The notes beneath the pieces are model-generated. The model was given only the letters and a program-made list of their open reading frames with translations, did not search any database and had not been told where the DNA came from. Shown one piece after another: positions 1 through 8,500 of a stretch of DNA of 26,128 nt. The DNA comes from a virus. The stretch lies in the IMG/VR virus record IMGVR_UViG_3300006916_000326, positions 1 through 26,128 of that record; one strand, 5' to 3'. The first letter of the stretch is position 1, and every line of letters begins with the position of its first letter. The position numbers and the translations under genes are program-made.

Positions 1-201
1 CAAGCCACAGGGTACGGTTGTACCGCCGGTAAAGATTACCTTGTCGCCAGCGCTTAAGCCGTGACACGTACAGCCAAATGTCGGCGTACCAGTGTCGATT
101 GTTATGCCTGACAGCTCTTGCCGATTTTGCGTCGCCCTAAACGTCCCGCTCCACGTCGCGTTTTGCAGAATCGTAATGTCATAGGTGGCGGGATAGATCA
201 T
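1..201 (-). CDS. Partial structural protein, 5' end only (continues past left edge)
   Basis: The reading frame starts at an ATG whose first bases overlap the stop of the 115-aa gene (ATGA). It stays open for 67 codons to the window edge. The product begins MIYPATYDITILQNATW. It continues into a segment with CHGLSAGDKVIFTGG followed by VPCGL. That segment resembles a small beta-rich module (hGLxxGDxVxF ... LPxGL) often attached to phage tail and virion proteins, and the major tail protein of this window carries a similar module. By position, after the fibre genes, I infer a tail or fibre-associated structural protein. The true length and function cannot be seen from here. Confidence 0.72.
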   Translation of the reverse strand, partial: MIYPATYDITILQNATWSGTFRATQNRQELSGITIDTGTPTFGCTCHGLSAGDKVIFTGGTTVPCGL

Positions 202-545
202 GACAGCGCAACCCAGCGCAGTAAGCCTTCATCCCAAGTGTAGGCCCGCCCGTCTACAGGCATTGGTTTTGGTGCTACCCATTGGCAAGTGTCTGCGTCA
301 AGAGTCCAGCTTGAATACGGCCGTGGCGAGATAAATGCATCCAGGCTTGCGTCGTAGCGATAGCCACGACCGGCAAAATTCTTGCGGAAGTTGGCGTTGT
401 AGCTGGTTTGCTTCCAGTGGGTGTCAGCGCCAAATAGCTCACGGCATAGCGTGATACCGTCGTTCTCGGTGCTGATGTCATCGTTGTTGATAACGACAAC
501 GCGAAGCACGATGTTGCTTGCATTTAGCTCAGCGAAGTGCGCCAT
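198..545 (-). CDS. Small fibre-associated protein of cyanophage type (MAHFAELN family)
   Basis: This is a 115-aa soluble protein with no signal peptide or membrane segment. It begins MAHFAELNASNIV, has a central RKNFAGRGYRYDA segment, and ends in two aromatic blocks (PYSSWTLDADTCQW; AYTWDEGLLRWV). I recall proteins with this architecture, of about 110-130 aa, as very common beside tail-fibre genes in marine and freshwater cyanophages, where they are usually unannotated. The start is the ATG at 543-545, which overlaps the TAA of the glycine-rich adhesin gene (TAATG), so the two are probably translationally coupled. Its position directly after two adhesion genes suggests a fibre assembly chaperone or a small tip component. 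That role is inference. Confidence 0.85.
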   Translation of the reverse strand: MAHFAELNASNIVLRVVVINNDDISTENDGITLCRELFGADTHWKQTSYNANFRKNFAGRGYRYDASLDAFISPRPYSSWTLDADTCQWVAPKPMPVDGRAYTWDEGLLRWVALS

Positions 546-1339
546 TAGGGGGGAGTTGTGTAACGGATGATCACAATGCCAGAGCCACCATTTTTGTAGC
601 CACCGCCACCGCCGCCGGTATTAACGGCGCCAGCAGTTGATTGAGAAAAGTTGTTGTTTGTGTATCCAAGTCCTCCGCCGCCTAATCCCCCTAGACCACG
701 CGCAATCGCTGCATTAGCTGCACTACCACCAGCACCGCCTGCGTAATAAGTGGCGGTGCCGCTAATTGAAGATTGTTGACCATCTCCACCTTTGCCTGCC
801 TCCAAGTTTGGGACTGCATTGCCGCCTGTTGCGCCACGTCCACCACCGCCGCCCCCACCTTGGCCAGCCGTACTTGCACCTCTACCACCCGCATTACCTT
901 GGCCTGTTGTGCCTGCACCACCTAAATTATTGAAGCTACTTACGGCGCCACCACCGCCCGATCCACCAGCAGAACCGCTAGTGCTACCTGCACCGCCTAA
1001 TCCGCCTCCAGCAGAAGTGACGCCGTTAAAGCTTGAATCACTACCATTGCCGCCGGATCCGCCTGCACCAACCGTGACCGTATAACTACCGCTAGCAAGC
1101 GATATTGAACCTGTTCGCATACCACCAGCTCCTCCGCCGCCCTTTGAGCCATAGCCGCCGCCAGCAACGACGAGATATTGAACGCTGAATCCAACTGGCG
1201 CATTAGTGACTACAAACGTGCCACTGCCAGTAAAAGTATGCACAGTATCAGCGCCATCGGTAGTGATAGTGCCGCCTGTTGCGGAAAAGGCGGGCAATTC
1301 GCTAGTGCCACCGCCAAGGATCAGCTCAATGTTAGACAT
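545..1339 (-). CDS. Glycine-rich tail tip adhesin
   Basis: This is a 264-aa protein. Residues 1-60 form a beta-rich lead-in ending in VQYLVVAGGG. Roughly 60-250 are dominated by Gly with Ser, Ala, Thr and Asn in runs such as GGGGGGGRGATGG. The end, GGSGIVIIRYTTPP, is the usual closing strand of glycine-rich domain proteins in phages. Such domains can fold as polyglycine type II helix bundles whose loops bind the receptor, as in the gp38 adhesins of T2/S16-like phages. Here that fold is inferred from composition. The start ATG overlaps the TGA of the long fibre gene (TGATG), so fibre and tip are coupled. It is probably the receptor-binding tip attached to the fibre, and host-range variation would be expected in the Gly-loop region. 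Confidence 0.82.
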   Translation of the reverse strand: MSNIELILGGGTSELPAFSATGGTITTDGADTVHTFTGSGTFVVTNAPVGFSVQYLVVAGGGYGSKGGGGAGGMRTGSISLASGSYTVTVGAGGSGGNGSDSSFNGVTSAGGGLGGAGSTSGSAGGSGGGGAVSSFNNLGGAGTTGQGNAGGRGASTAGQGGGGGGGRGATGGNAVPNLEAGKGGDGQQSSISGTATYYAGGAGGSAANAAIARGLGGLGGGGLGYTNNNFSQSTAGAVNTGGGGGGYKNGGSGIVIIRYTTPP

Positions 1340-3831
1340 CAGGTAATACCAGTGCCAGTGATGACAAATACGTCTGCAGCTACGCAGAGAATCGTAGCGA
1401 CACCGTAGTTTGCAAGCGTGCGATTGCCTGTTGACGTAGAACCACCAGCTCGAAGTGTTACACCGGAACCTTGTGTAATCGTTTGATTGCTGGTGGAGTT
1501 GTTGAAAATGGTTACGTTATCGCCAACGCTGAACACAGATGCCGGCACTGTGATACCGCCGGTTGTGATGCTGATGTGCTTGCCAACATCACTTGCGATC
1601 AAGGTATAAGCGGCAGTCTTGGCGTTTTGCGGGATGCGGCGGATGCTGCCAGCGCTATCAGTGATTGTGCCGGTTGTTGTAATCGTGCCGCTGGTGTTAA
1701 TTGCAGTGCTGCCATCAATGGTGCCGCTGGTAATAGCGCCACCGCTTACCTTGCCTGCAGTCGAGATCGTCGCCAGTTTGCTGTCAGCAATGCTGGCGCC
1801 AGATGCAATGTCTGCGTTGGTAACGTTGCCCGTGAGGTTTAGCTTGCTGTAAGCGATGGCTGCGCCAGTTGCAATGTCGGCGTTTACGACACTGCCAGTG
1901 ATATTGAGTTTGCTATATGCAATGGCAGCTGTCGGGCTAACGTCGGCATTAGCAATACTGCTCGCAAGGTTTAGCTTGCTGTAAGCGATTGCTGCGCTAG
2001 CGCTAACGTCGGCGTTAACGACAGTGCCTGTAAGCGCAAGCTTGCTGTACGCAATACTGCCCGCCAACATCGTGTTGGTGACGGTGCCGGTGTCGCCCGT
2101 GGTAATAACAGTGCCGCTGCGGTCTGGGAATGTAATTGTGCGATCGGCAGTCGGATCAACGGCAGCCAATGCAGTTTCGTAGGTATCAACAGTCGAGCCT
2201 TCAAAACGCAATGTGCCGGCGCCAACCGTAATTGCAGCGCCAGGACCAATAATTACATCGCCAGTTAATGTGCCACCAGCCTTAGCAAGCTTTTCGTTAT
2301 CAAGTTCTTCCAGTGCATCTTGCACGTTGGAAGCAGCGATATTGCCGCTCGACGTAAAGGTAATGTTGGCGGCTGTATTTCCGGTGATGGTGCCCGAAAC
2401 ATCAAGCAGGTTCCACGAGGAACCATCCGAAACGATTTGATCCGGTGCGGCAAGTGCAACGTTTGGAGCATTGCCTGAGCCTGTGCCGCTGTCCTCAACG
2501 ACAAAGTAATACTGATTGTTTGCTGCGTCTGCAGCAGGCAAGGCGCTACCAACAGTAAACGTAGAAATAGTTTGGCCAGCTGCCGTCAGTGAAGAAATCG
2601 TGTTAGTGGACGCGCTGTAAACGCCGGCGAATACAAGCTCGCCAGCTGTAATCGTGACAGGTAGCCAAGCAGAACCCGACCAGATATACAGATCACCCCT
2701 CGATTCTTCGTAGAAAAATTGACCGCGATATTCGGCAGTTGGAAATACGGTGATCCCCGCCGTAGACCCCGGGCCGCCAAATTGAGTTACAGAGAAATCA
2801 GCAAAGCTTGTGCCCGCAATTCCATTGATTGGAAACAGTGTGGTATCTAGTGTGCCAGATGTAAGCTTGCTAGCTGGGATGTTTGGAATATCACCTTCTT
2901 CTAAATTAGCGGTTGAAATAATGTGACCTTCACTGTCAAAGCTGACCTTTGCTGCCGTGCCAGCCACAATCTGGTTGGTGTGCGATAGCTGGCCAGCTCC
3001 ATCAACACTTAACCCAGCGCCAGGGGAAACGACACCGACAGATGCAGCAGTCGCCGCAGGAAGATCATTGCCTTGTAACAAGCGACCTGCAGTAATAAGA
3101 CCGTTGGCGTCATATTGAACAACGTGGTAACTTGCGCTTTCTGGCGTTACGACATTATCAATAGTGATTGTGTCGCCCGACATTGCAAGGCCATTGCCGT
3201 TTACCGTGACGGCGCCTTTGCTTGTGGTGCTTGCTGTTGGTAGATCAGTTCCAACGATTGCGCGACCAGATACAGCACCACCACTTGCGGCAGGACCAGC
3301 CAGAAAGATGCCGCCCGTAGTAGTGGTTTGTGGGTTGACGGTTAGCGTTGCGACATCGCCAACCGTGCTAACCGAAATTGCAATCGGTCCTGATGTGCCG
3401 GCAATTAACTGGTTAATGGAACCAGCAGCTTTGTAGGCAACCCACTGGCTGCCGTTCCACACATAAGATTTGTTGGTGCCAGTCTCAACAGCAATCTGCC
3501 CAGTAAATGCACCTAGTGCTGGCAACGATGCGCCAAGTGTTGTGGAAGAATTATCGGCAAGGTTGGATGACGTAACGCCATCAGAAGCAATCTGAGCAGA
3601 CCCCACGCCGCCGTTAACCAATGCGCCGCCGGGAATACTGCCCGTACCAAAGAGTATCTTGTCGCTCGGAATGGTGTCGTCCGAGATCAGCGTGACCGCC
3701 TTAGCCAAAAAGTCATTGGCGGTGATCTTCTTGGATTCGCTAGCCGAGCGATCCGCTACCGCAAGCCAGTCGCCTGCTGCAAGGTCTGCCGATGCAAGCG
3801 GCGTTAGCTCACTGATGCGGAGATCGGCCAC
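1339..3831 (-). CDS. Long tail fibre protein with 22-residue repeats
   Basis: This is an 830-aa protein starting at a GTG (3829-3831) with an AGGTAG ribosome-binding site seven bases upstream. The N-terminus, MADLRISELTPLASADLAAG followed by DWLAVAD, is the virion-anchoring segment I recall from many cyanophage fibres. Residues about 110-130 and 370-395 contain YVWNGSQW and LYIWSGSAW motifs, a repeated small beta module. Residues about 585-690 carry 22-residue repeats with the core IAYSKLNLTG and NADI, typical of trimeric beta-helical shafts. The last ~100 residues (from RRIPQNAKTAAYTLIASDVG) form a compact head-like domain also common on cyanophage fibres. It is coupled to the glycine-rich adhesin gene downstream. 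I infer that it forms side or central fibres for host recognition. Confidence 0.9.
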   Translation of the reverse strand: MADLRISELTPLASADLAAGDWLAVADRSASESKKITANDFLAKAVTLISDDTIPSDKILFGTGSIPGGALVNGGVGSAQIASDGVTSSNLADNSSTTLGASLPALGAFTGQIAVETGTNKSYVWNGSQWVAYKAAGSINQLIAGTSGPIAISVSTVGDVATLTVNPQTTTTGGIFLAGPAASGGAVSGRAIVGTDLPTASTTSKGAVTVNGNGLAMSGDTITIDNVVTPESASYHVVQYDANGLITAGRLLQGNDLPAATAASVGVVSPGAGLSVDGAGQLSHTNQIVAGTAAKVSFDSEGHIISTANLEEGDIPNIPASKLTSGTLDTTLFPINGIAGTSFADFSVTQFGGPGSTAGITVFPTAEYRGQFFYEESRGDLYIWSGSAWLPVTITAGELVFAGVYSASTNTISSLTAAGQTISTFTVGSALPAADAANNQYYFVVEDSGTGSGNAPNVALAAPDQIVSDGSSWNLLDVSGTITGNTAANITFTSSGNIAASNVQDALEELDNEKLAKAGGTLTGDVIIGPGAAITVGAGTLRFEGSTVDTYETALAAVDPTADRTITFPDRSGTVITTGDTGTVTNTMLAGSIAYSKLALTGTVVNADVSASAAIAYSKLNLASSIANADVSPTAAIAYSKLNITGSVVNADIATGAAIAYSKLNLTGNVTNADIASGASIADSKLATISTAGKVSGGAITSGTIDGSTAINTSGTITTTGTITDSAGSIRRIPQNAKTAAYTLIASDVGKHISITTGGITVPASVFSVGDNVTIFNNSTSNQTITQGSGVTLRAGGSTSTGNRTLANYGVATILCVAADVFVITGTGIT
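1765..2076 (-). repeat. 66-bp coding repeats in the tail fibre shaft
   Basis: About 4.5 diverged tandem copies of a 66-bp unit encode a 22-residue repeat with the consensus NAD(V/I)-x4-A(A/S)IAYSKLNLTG-x-VV. Each copy has the IAYSKL core, except the last, which reads IADSKL. The period is a whole number of codons, so copy-number change would lengthen or shorten the fibre shaft without a frameshift. DNA identity between copies is only moderate, so this is an old protein repeat rather than a recent expansion. Confidence 0.8.
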
Positions 3832-3867
3832 GACTACCTAGCTGTTCTGCGTAGGCACAGTCTAGCC

Positions 3868-4758
3868 TCAGTCATCGTTTTCAAGTAGTAGGTAACCGCC
3901 TTGCTCCAGCAGGATCGGATCACCTGCTTCTTGCAGTAACCTGCGTTGCGGTGCCGTGCGTGCTTTCAGGCGGATGGGTCCGGTTGCCACGAAGTCAATC
4001 GTGGATACCACGATGTCGCCAGGTGAAAAGGACGTTGCACTGTTGGTAACGAGCGCGTCAAACTCCCACCAAAGCGAGTCGTTGACTTGACTGGCATCAA
4101 ACGCACCAGCAGATGGCTGACCGCCTTCTGTTTTGATGTAGAGCTTGGCACCAAACGCTGATCCAATCTCGGTGCGCAGCACCAGCTGCATCAAATAGTG
4201 GACAGGCTCTACGTCGCCGATGTTGCCGTAATCCCATTGCGCAGTCAGCCTGCCACTTCCAGTAATCAAGCTGCTGTACTGCTGACGGTATTCGTCGCTT
4301 AACGCGGTGACATCAACGACTTCTCTGCTTGTGTTCAGTTCATAGTCAGTCACGCAGGCAAGCAGTCTGCCGCCGCGATCTCGCACGCTAACTGCAATAG
4401 GAATATCTCTTGCAATGTCAACAATGTTGACAGCTAATTCTTTCGTGCCTTCTAGGCTGTCATCAAAAGTGTTGTAGAGGCGAATGCCGCCAAGCTCATC
4501 AATGAAGATGTACCAGTTGCCGCTCTCGTAAACAGTGGCATCTGACCAGCCATCCGTATCAATGAAATCCAGCGTGGTTCCGTCAGTGGTTTTGATCTCG
4601 ATGAGATCGCCAGTGATCAAATAGCCTTCGTCAAAATCAAAGCTGAAGCGTTTGCGCCCGCTGTTGACATCCGAAGGATTAACAATGGACTCTTTGACGC
4701 CCTCTAGCGATTTGCGTGTCAGCTCAACGTTGCCGATATTGCCAAGATATACAGCCAT
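3868..4758 (-). CDS. Tail-tube-fold minor tail protein with extra N-terminal domain
   Basis: This is a 296-aa protein. Residues 1-120 form an acidic beta-rich domain (YLGNIGNVELTRKSLEG, LIEIKTTDGTTLDFID, DGWSDA). Residues 129-260 follow the pattern of a phage tail-tube domain: RGGRLLACVTDYELNTSREV, VDVTALSDEYRQQYSSLITG, GSGRLTAQWDYG, then a late VVSTIDFVATGPI strand. The same signature occurs in the neighbouring 141-aa protein and in the major tail protein. The C-terminus has three spaced Leu-rich elements (RLLQE, ILLEQ, YLLLEND). The start ATG overlaps the TAA of the upstream gene. I recall this protein type next to fibre genes in marine phages. I infer a tail-tip or baseplate ring component built on the tube fold, perhaps anchoring the fibre encoded just after it. 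Confidence 0.75.
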   Translation of the reverse strand: MAVYLGNIGNVELTRKSLEGVKESIVNPSDVNSGRKRFSFDFDEGYLITGDLIEIKTTDGTTLDFIDTDGWSDATVYESGNWYIFIDELGGIRLYNTFDDSLEGTKELAVNIVDIARDIPIAVSVRDRGGRLLACVTDYELNTSREVVDVTALSDEYRQQYSSLITGSGRLTAQWDYGNIGDVEPVHYLMQLVLRTEIGSAFGAKLYIKTEGGQPSAGAFDASQVNDSLWWEFDALVTNSATSFSPGDIVVSTIDFVATGPIRLKARTAPQRRLLQEAGDPILLEQGGYLLLENDD

Positions 4759-5183
4759 TACAGCGTTACCTCCGCCAGTGCTCCAGTGGCTTGAAAGCTG
4801 ATCTGTGCTGAGCTGACTTCACCAACGCTGGCGCCATATGTAACGCTTGTGATGTACGCAGTCAGCTGCACATCGTGATTGGTGTTGCCTTCGACAAGGC
4901 GTAGCCGCATGTCTACGGTATCGCTGTCGGCAACGCCGTCAATACGCAGAATTTTGCGCAATGCGGTTGCCGCGTCATTTCGCCCAGTTCCGTCGTTGTA
5001 ATACAGAAGTGTTGCGCTGCCGTTGAACTCCTGAACACCTGGCGCATAAGTGCGCTGTGATTCGCCAAGGCTTGTGGTTTCCAGTACCTCAAGCGATCCG
5101 GTCAATGACCAGTTGGTTACCTTGACTTGCTCAAGGCTGTCGATTAGCAAACGGCCATCGCGTCCGGTATAGGTTTTAGCCAT
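4758..5183 (-). CDS. Second tail-tube-like protein
   Basis: This 141-aa protein is almost entirely a tail-tube-like domain. A first strand (GRLLIDSLEQVKVTNWSLTG) leads into LEVLETTSLGESQRTYAPGV, then FNGSATLLYYNDGTGR, and ends with a VSSAQISFQATGAL strand. This is the pattern of major tail proteins of the lambda gpV/TP901-1 type. It sits downstream of the tail hub rather than between the tail terminator and the chaperone, so it is not the main tube protein, which is encoded at 12875-13633. It overlaps the upstream gene by TGATG and the downstream gene by TAATG. I infer a special ring at the distal end of the tail. The fold assignment is by pattern only. Confidence 0.75.
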   Translation of the reverse strand: MAKTYTGRDGRLLIDSLEQVKVTNWSLTGSLEVLETTSLGESQRTYAPGVQEFNGSATLLYYNDGTGRNDAATALRKILRIDGVADSDTVDMRLRLVEGNTNHDVQLTAYITSVTYGASVGEVSSAQISFQATGALAEVTL

Positions 5184-5557
5184 CAGATCACCGCCACCAA
5201 ATTCACTGTAACGCTGCTACGGCCCGGTCTTACGCTGCGGACTTGTGGTTCGCCTTCGTAACGCCACGTTGTGCTTGGTGGCGCATCAATACTTGCGTCG
5301 CTGCCGCTCCAGCCAGTGCGCGCAGCTGATGGCAACGTGAAGGTGCGCAATGTGCCGTATTGCGCGGCGTAATCATCCAGAAACAGCTGAGCGTTGGCGT
5401 CCGTGATGTTGTCGTAGCCGAGGCTGAGCTTGGCGTTGGTGCGCTGGCTGCCGTAAAGGATCCGCACTTCAGCGCCAGATTGCGCGTTGAAGCGCTTGAT
5501 CGGCCAGTCGCCGGGGCTGAAATCACGGCTAGTTGGTGCCAGTGTCGGAAACGCCAT
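5183..5557 (-). CDS. Minor tail protein, lambda gpM-like
   Basis: This is a 124-aa protein starting MAFPTLAPTSRDFSPGDWPI. It contains GAEVRILYGSQRTNAKLSLG, DANAQLFLDDYAAQYGTLRT and a WRYEGEPQVRSV element near the end. This beta-strand pattern (a gradient of short strands plus an AQLFLDxY helix) matches small tail-tip proteins often annotated as minor tail protein, and lambda gpM is the nearest named equivalent I can suggest. The ATG at 5555-5557 overlaps the TGA of the hub gene (TGATG). An in-frame GTG directly before it would add one residue. It probably binds the hub or the distal tail tube. Confidence 0.7.
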   Translation of the reverse strand: MAFPTLAPTSRDFSPGDWPIKRFNAQSGAEVRILYGSQRTNAKLSLGYDNITDANAQLFLDDYAAQYGTLRTFTLPSAARTGWSGSDASIDAPPSTTWRYEGEPQVRSVRPGRSSVTVNLVAVI

Positions 5558-8500
5558 CACTCAAGCACCCGGAAATTGGATTCCGTCAACACGTCATTTG
5601 CCACAATGCTAGCCCCAGTGGCATCAACTGGAACTTCAACGGCTGACACGTTGACCAAGCCATCCTCATCAAGTGTTAGCTGCTCGACTTGGTAGACGCC
5701 CTTGCTGATAGTCTCGCTTAACAGCGTGAACAGCGTGCCGTACAAGCTGCTGTCGTTAACAGCATTGCCGCTGATGGTAATTTCGCGCTCAAGCACGCTG
5801 CTATCGGCCGGGTTGTAAACCATTGCGTTGTAGGTGCCATCAGCGATGGTGCTGATTGAGACGAGCGTGCCAGCGTCAGTGATGGCACCATTGTTGGTGG
5901 CGCTGTAGGTAGTGGCGGACGTGATCACGCGGATGTAAGAGCCAGGTTGGATACCAAGGGCATCGGGCACGGTCTTGAAGCTGACCGTATGAGTGACACG
6001 GCGGCGAACACTCAACAGGAATCGCGCTGTTCGCAAAGCTTGAGCACGGTTAGTGCAGAAATCGGTGAGATCAAATGCTTGCTGTGTTGTGGCGCGACTG
6101 CCCTCAGCAATATCGGCCCAGTCCACCAGTGCTGATGCCTGCGTTGGCAGATCGTTCTCGACAGTGACGCGCCAGCTGACCAATGCACGGAAATTGGATC
6201 GTTGGGCAGCGTCGATGTACTGCACTTGCAGGCTGTCGGCAATAATGTTGCCTGCAGTGAAAATCTGTTCAACAGCGACGGGCTGCGTGCTGATCCGGTA
6301 GCTGCTGTCATAGGGCAGCGCTGGCATCATGCCAAAACGGCCGTTTTTGATGGTGAAATTACAGAGCTGTAGCGCTGCATTGTCGTAAAGAAAAGAGCGG
6401 AAGCTTTCGCTGTCTTCCACTACGCCGTCATAAAAGATCTGATTGGCGCGTTGGAACTTCGCCGCAATGAGAAGCGAGTCTGTGTCAATTAGCTCAGCTG
6501 GAACCACATTGCCGACACCCTGGCTTTTGCTGGTGAGCAAGTAGTAAACCAGATCAGCAAACAGGTTGCTCGGCTTGGTGTCGCCTTCAATCAGGCGTTG
6601 CACATTGATGCCTGTTGGCGTCCACATGCGTATTTGATTTACGCTACCCAGTTGACCGCTTGATTTGACTACAAAGCCAACGGTGGACATTGCGTAATAG
6701 CTGGGTTCAGTTTCATTGTCTACAAACTCGTTGACATAAACAATTTCGTGCTCCGGCCCACCTTCGTTGGACTTTTCGAGCTCTAAGTAATGACTGCAAT
6801 CTGACACTTGCGAGGCCTGCTCAAAGATCCTTTCCTCTTTACTGGTCTGATCGCTTGTGTCAGCAGCAGAAGTTGAAGCCTGTAGTGCGCTAACGCGAAA
6901 CTGAAAATGAACTTGGCTATAACCTTCTTGCGTAGCAAACGCATTACTGGTGTTTCTAGTAACGGTAAATCCATCATTGTTGTTCCATGCGCCAGTGGCG
7001 CTTACAACCGCAAACGTGTAATCACGCCAGCCATATTTAGAATTTGAGGCGTTTGTCACTGTCTGCGCCGCACTGCGATACTTAGCACCTTCAACATCAC
7101 CCAGCGATCGCGCCCTTACTTTTAATGTGATCTCGCGGTCTCCATTCGGCTTGTAGTGCGTAAACTCCACTTCCCGCCATTGGTTTTTGTAGTCCCATGC
7201 ATAGCCAAGAAGCGTTTGCAGCCATGCCTGCTCTCGCAGGCTTTGACTGGAGCCGTTTGTGGCTGTTTGCGTCAAAGAGACTGCGCTAGGAATGTTTGTT
7301 TGCACCGGGATGACTCCCGCCGGCGCATCAACAAACTCTGCGGCACGAGTTGTTAATTCACCATTAACAAGCAGATCTTGTATTAGTACGTTTTCGCCTG
7401 ATACTGTTACCCGAAACTCTCCGTATGGCGTTGCGTAATCTGCGCCAATGACCGAACCTGTTTGTGCATTTAATCGCGTTGCATAGTTGGTTTCGATGCT
7501 GTTAATTGCAACATCAGACCCAGTGCGAGGGATAAAGCGATACTCGTAATAGCCTTCCTCTTTTGCGCGAATGCGCAGCCAGTTGTATTGGTTGATGGGG
7601 CCTGTGCCTGTGACGCAGAACAGGCGAGGAATACGCGCCCATTGCTGTAACGGCTCACCATATGCTTGAACGGGTCGCACCCATACAGAAAAACACGAAG
7701 TTCTCTTAAAATATTTATTCATTACAGGCGTATTTAGCGTAATATCGCGCCGGTCAAAATCTTTTAGTTTGCTAGGGGTAGGAATAGCGTTGAAGTTGCA
7801 GAGGCCGTTAGCGCGATTCCAGACTTGGCTGCGGATGCCAAATTCGATGACTTGGCAATCGCGGCGAACAGGTCTAACTGTTGCCCTGTTGTAACGGCAC
7901 AAGTTGTAAAAAGCTGCGCCGCAGTGCTTGTTGGGGTTAAAGGTGTCGCCCTCGTATCCGCCAAGCGGTTCTTCAACAGTGCGCGTACCAGCAATACCTA
8001 TTTCCGGTACGCCGACAATTGCCGCACAGCGCAGTGTAATATCAAGGTTGCCATTTTTGCGCCAAGTAAAGTCGCTGCGTTTTTCGACAACCCACACAGA
8101 ACTCGAAATAATCCACTTGGAGCCAATTTGAAGGAGATCTGATGCTCTTGTGCGCCAAGCATCTGCAGAACTTTGCAGATCGTCTAGGTTGACTTCTACG
8201 CCTTTTGCCTTGAAGCCGTCACTGTCAATAAGATCACGTTTTTCTAGCTCTCTGTAGTTATTGCCGTTAATCCGAAAAACAATCGTATCGCCTTCGCTGA
8301 TTGTCACTCGCTGTCTGTTTTGCTGGGCAGCACCGCCAGCAGTTCCGCTATGTGCAACGATTCCCATACGGCGGGAATAGGCGCGACCTACGCCAGGCAT
8401 CCCACGCTCAGGCGTGTTGTCGTGAATTACATCCGCTTTACTACCCGCAATTTTGCGTCGCTTAGCAATTAACTCGTAACGTGTGTCTTTATAGTCTTCT

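Noticed and set aside
792-1085. Proline-rich plus-strand frame
   Set aside because: It is the antisense of the glycine codons (GGN read as CCN) in the adhesin gene, a standard shadow.
545-1339. Repetitive GC-rich DNA that could suggest a tandem repeat or CRISPR-like array
   Set aside because: The pattern is explained by glycine codons in a coding frame. No constant repeat unit with unique spacers is present.
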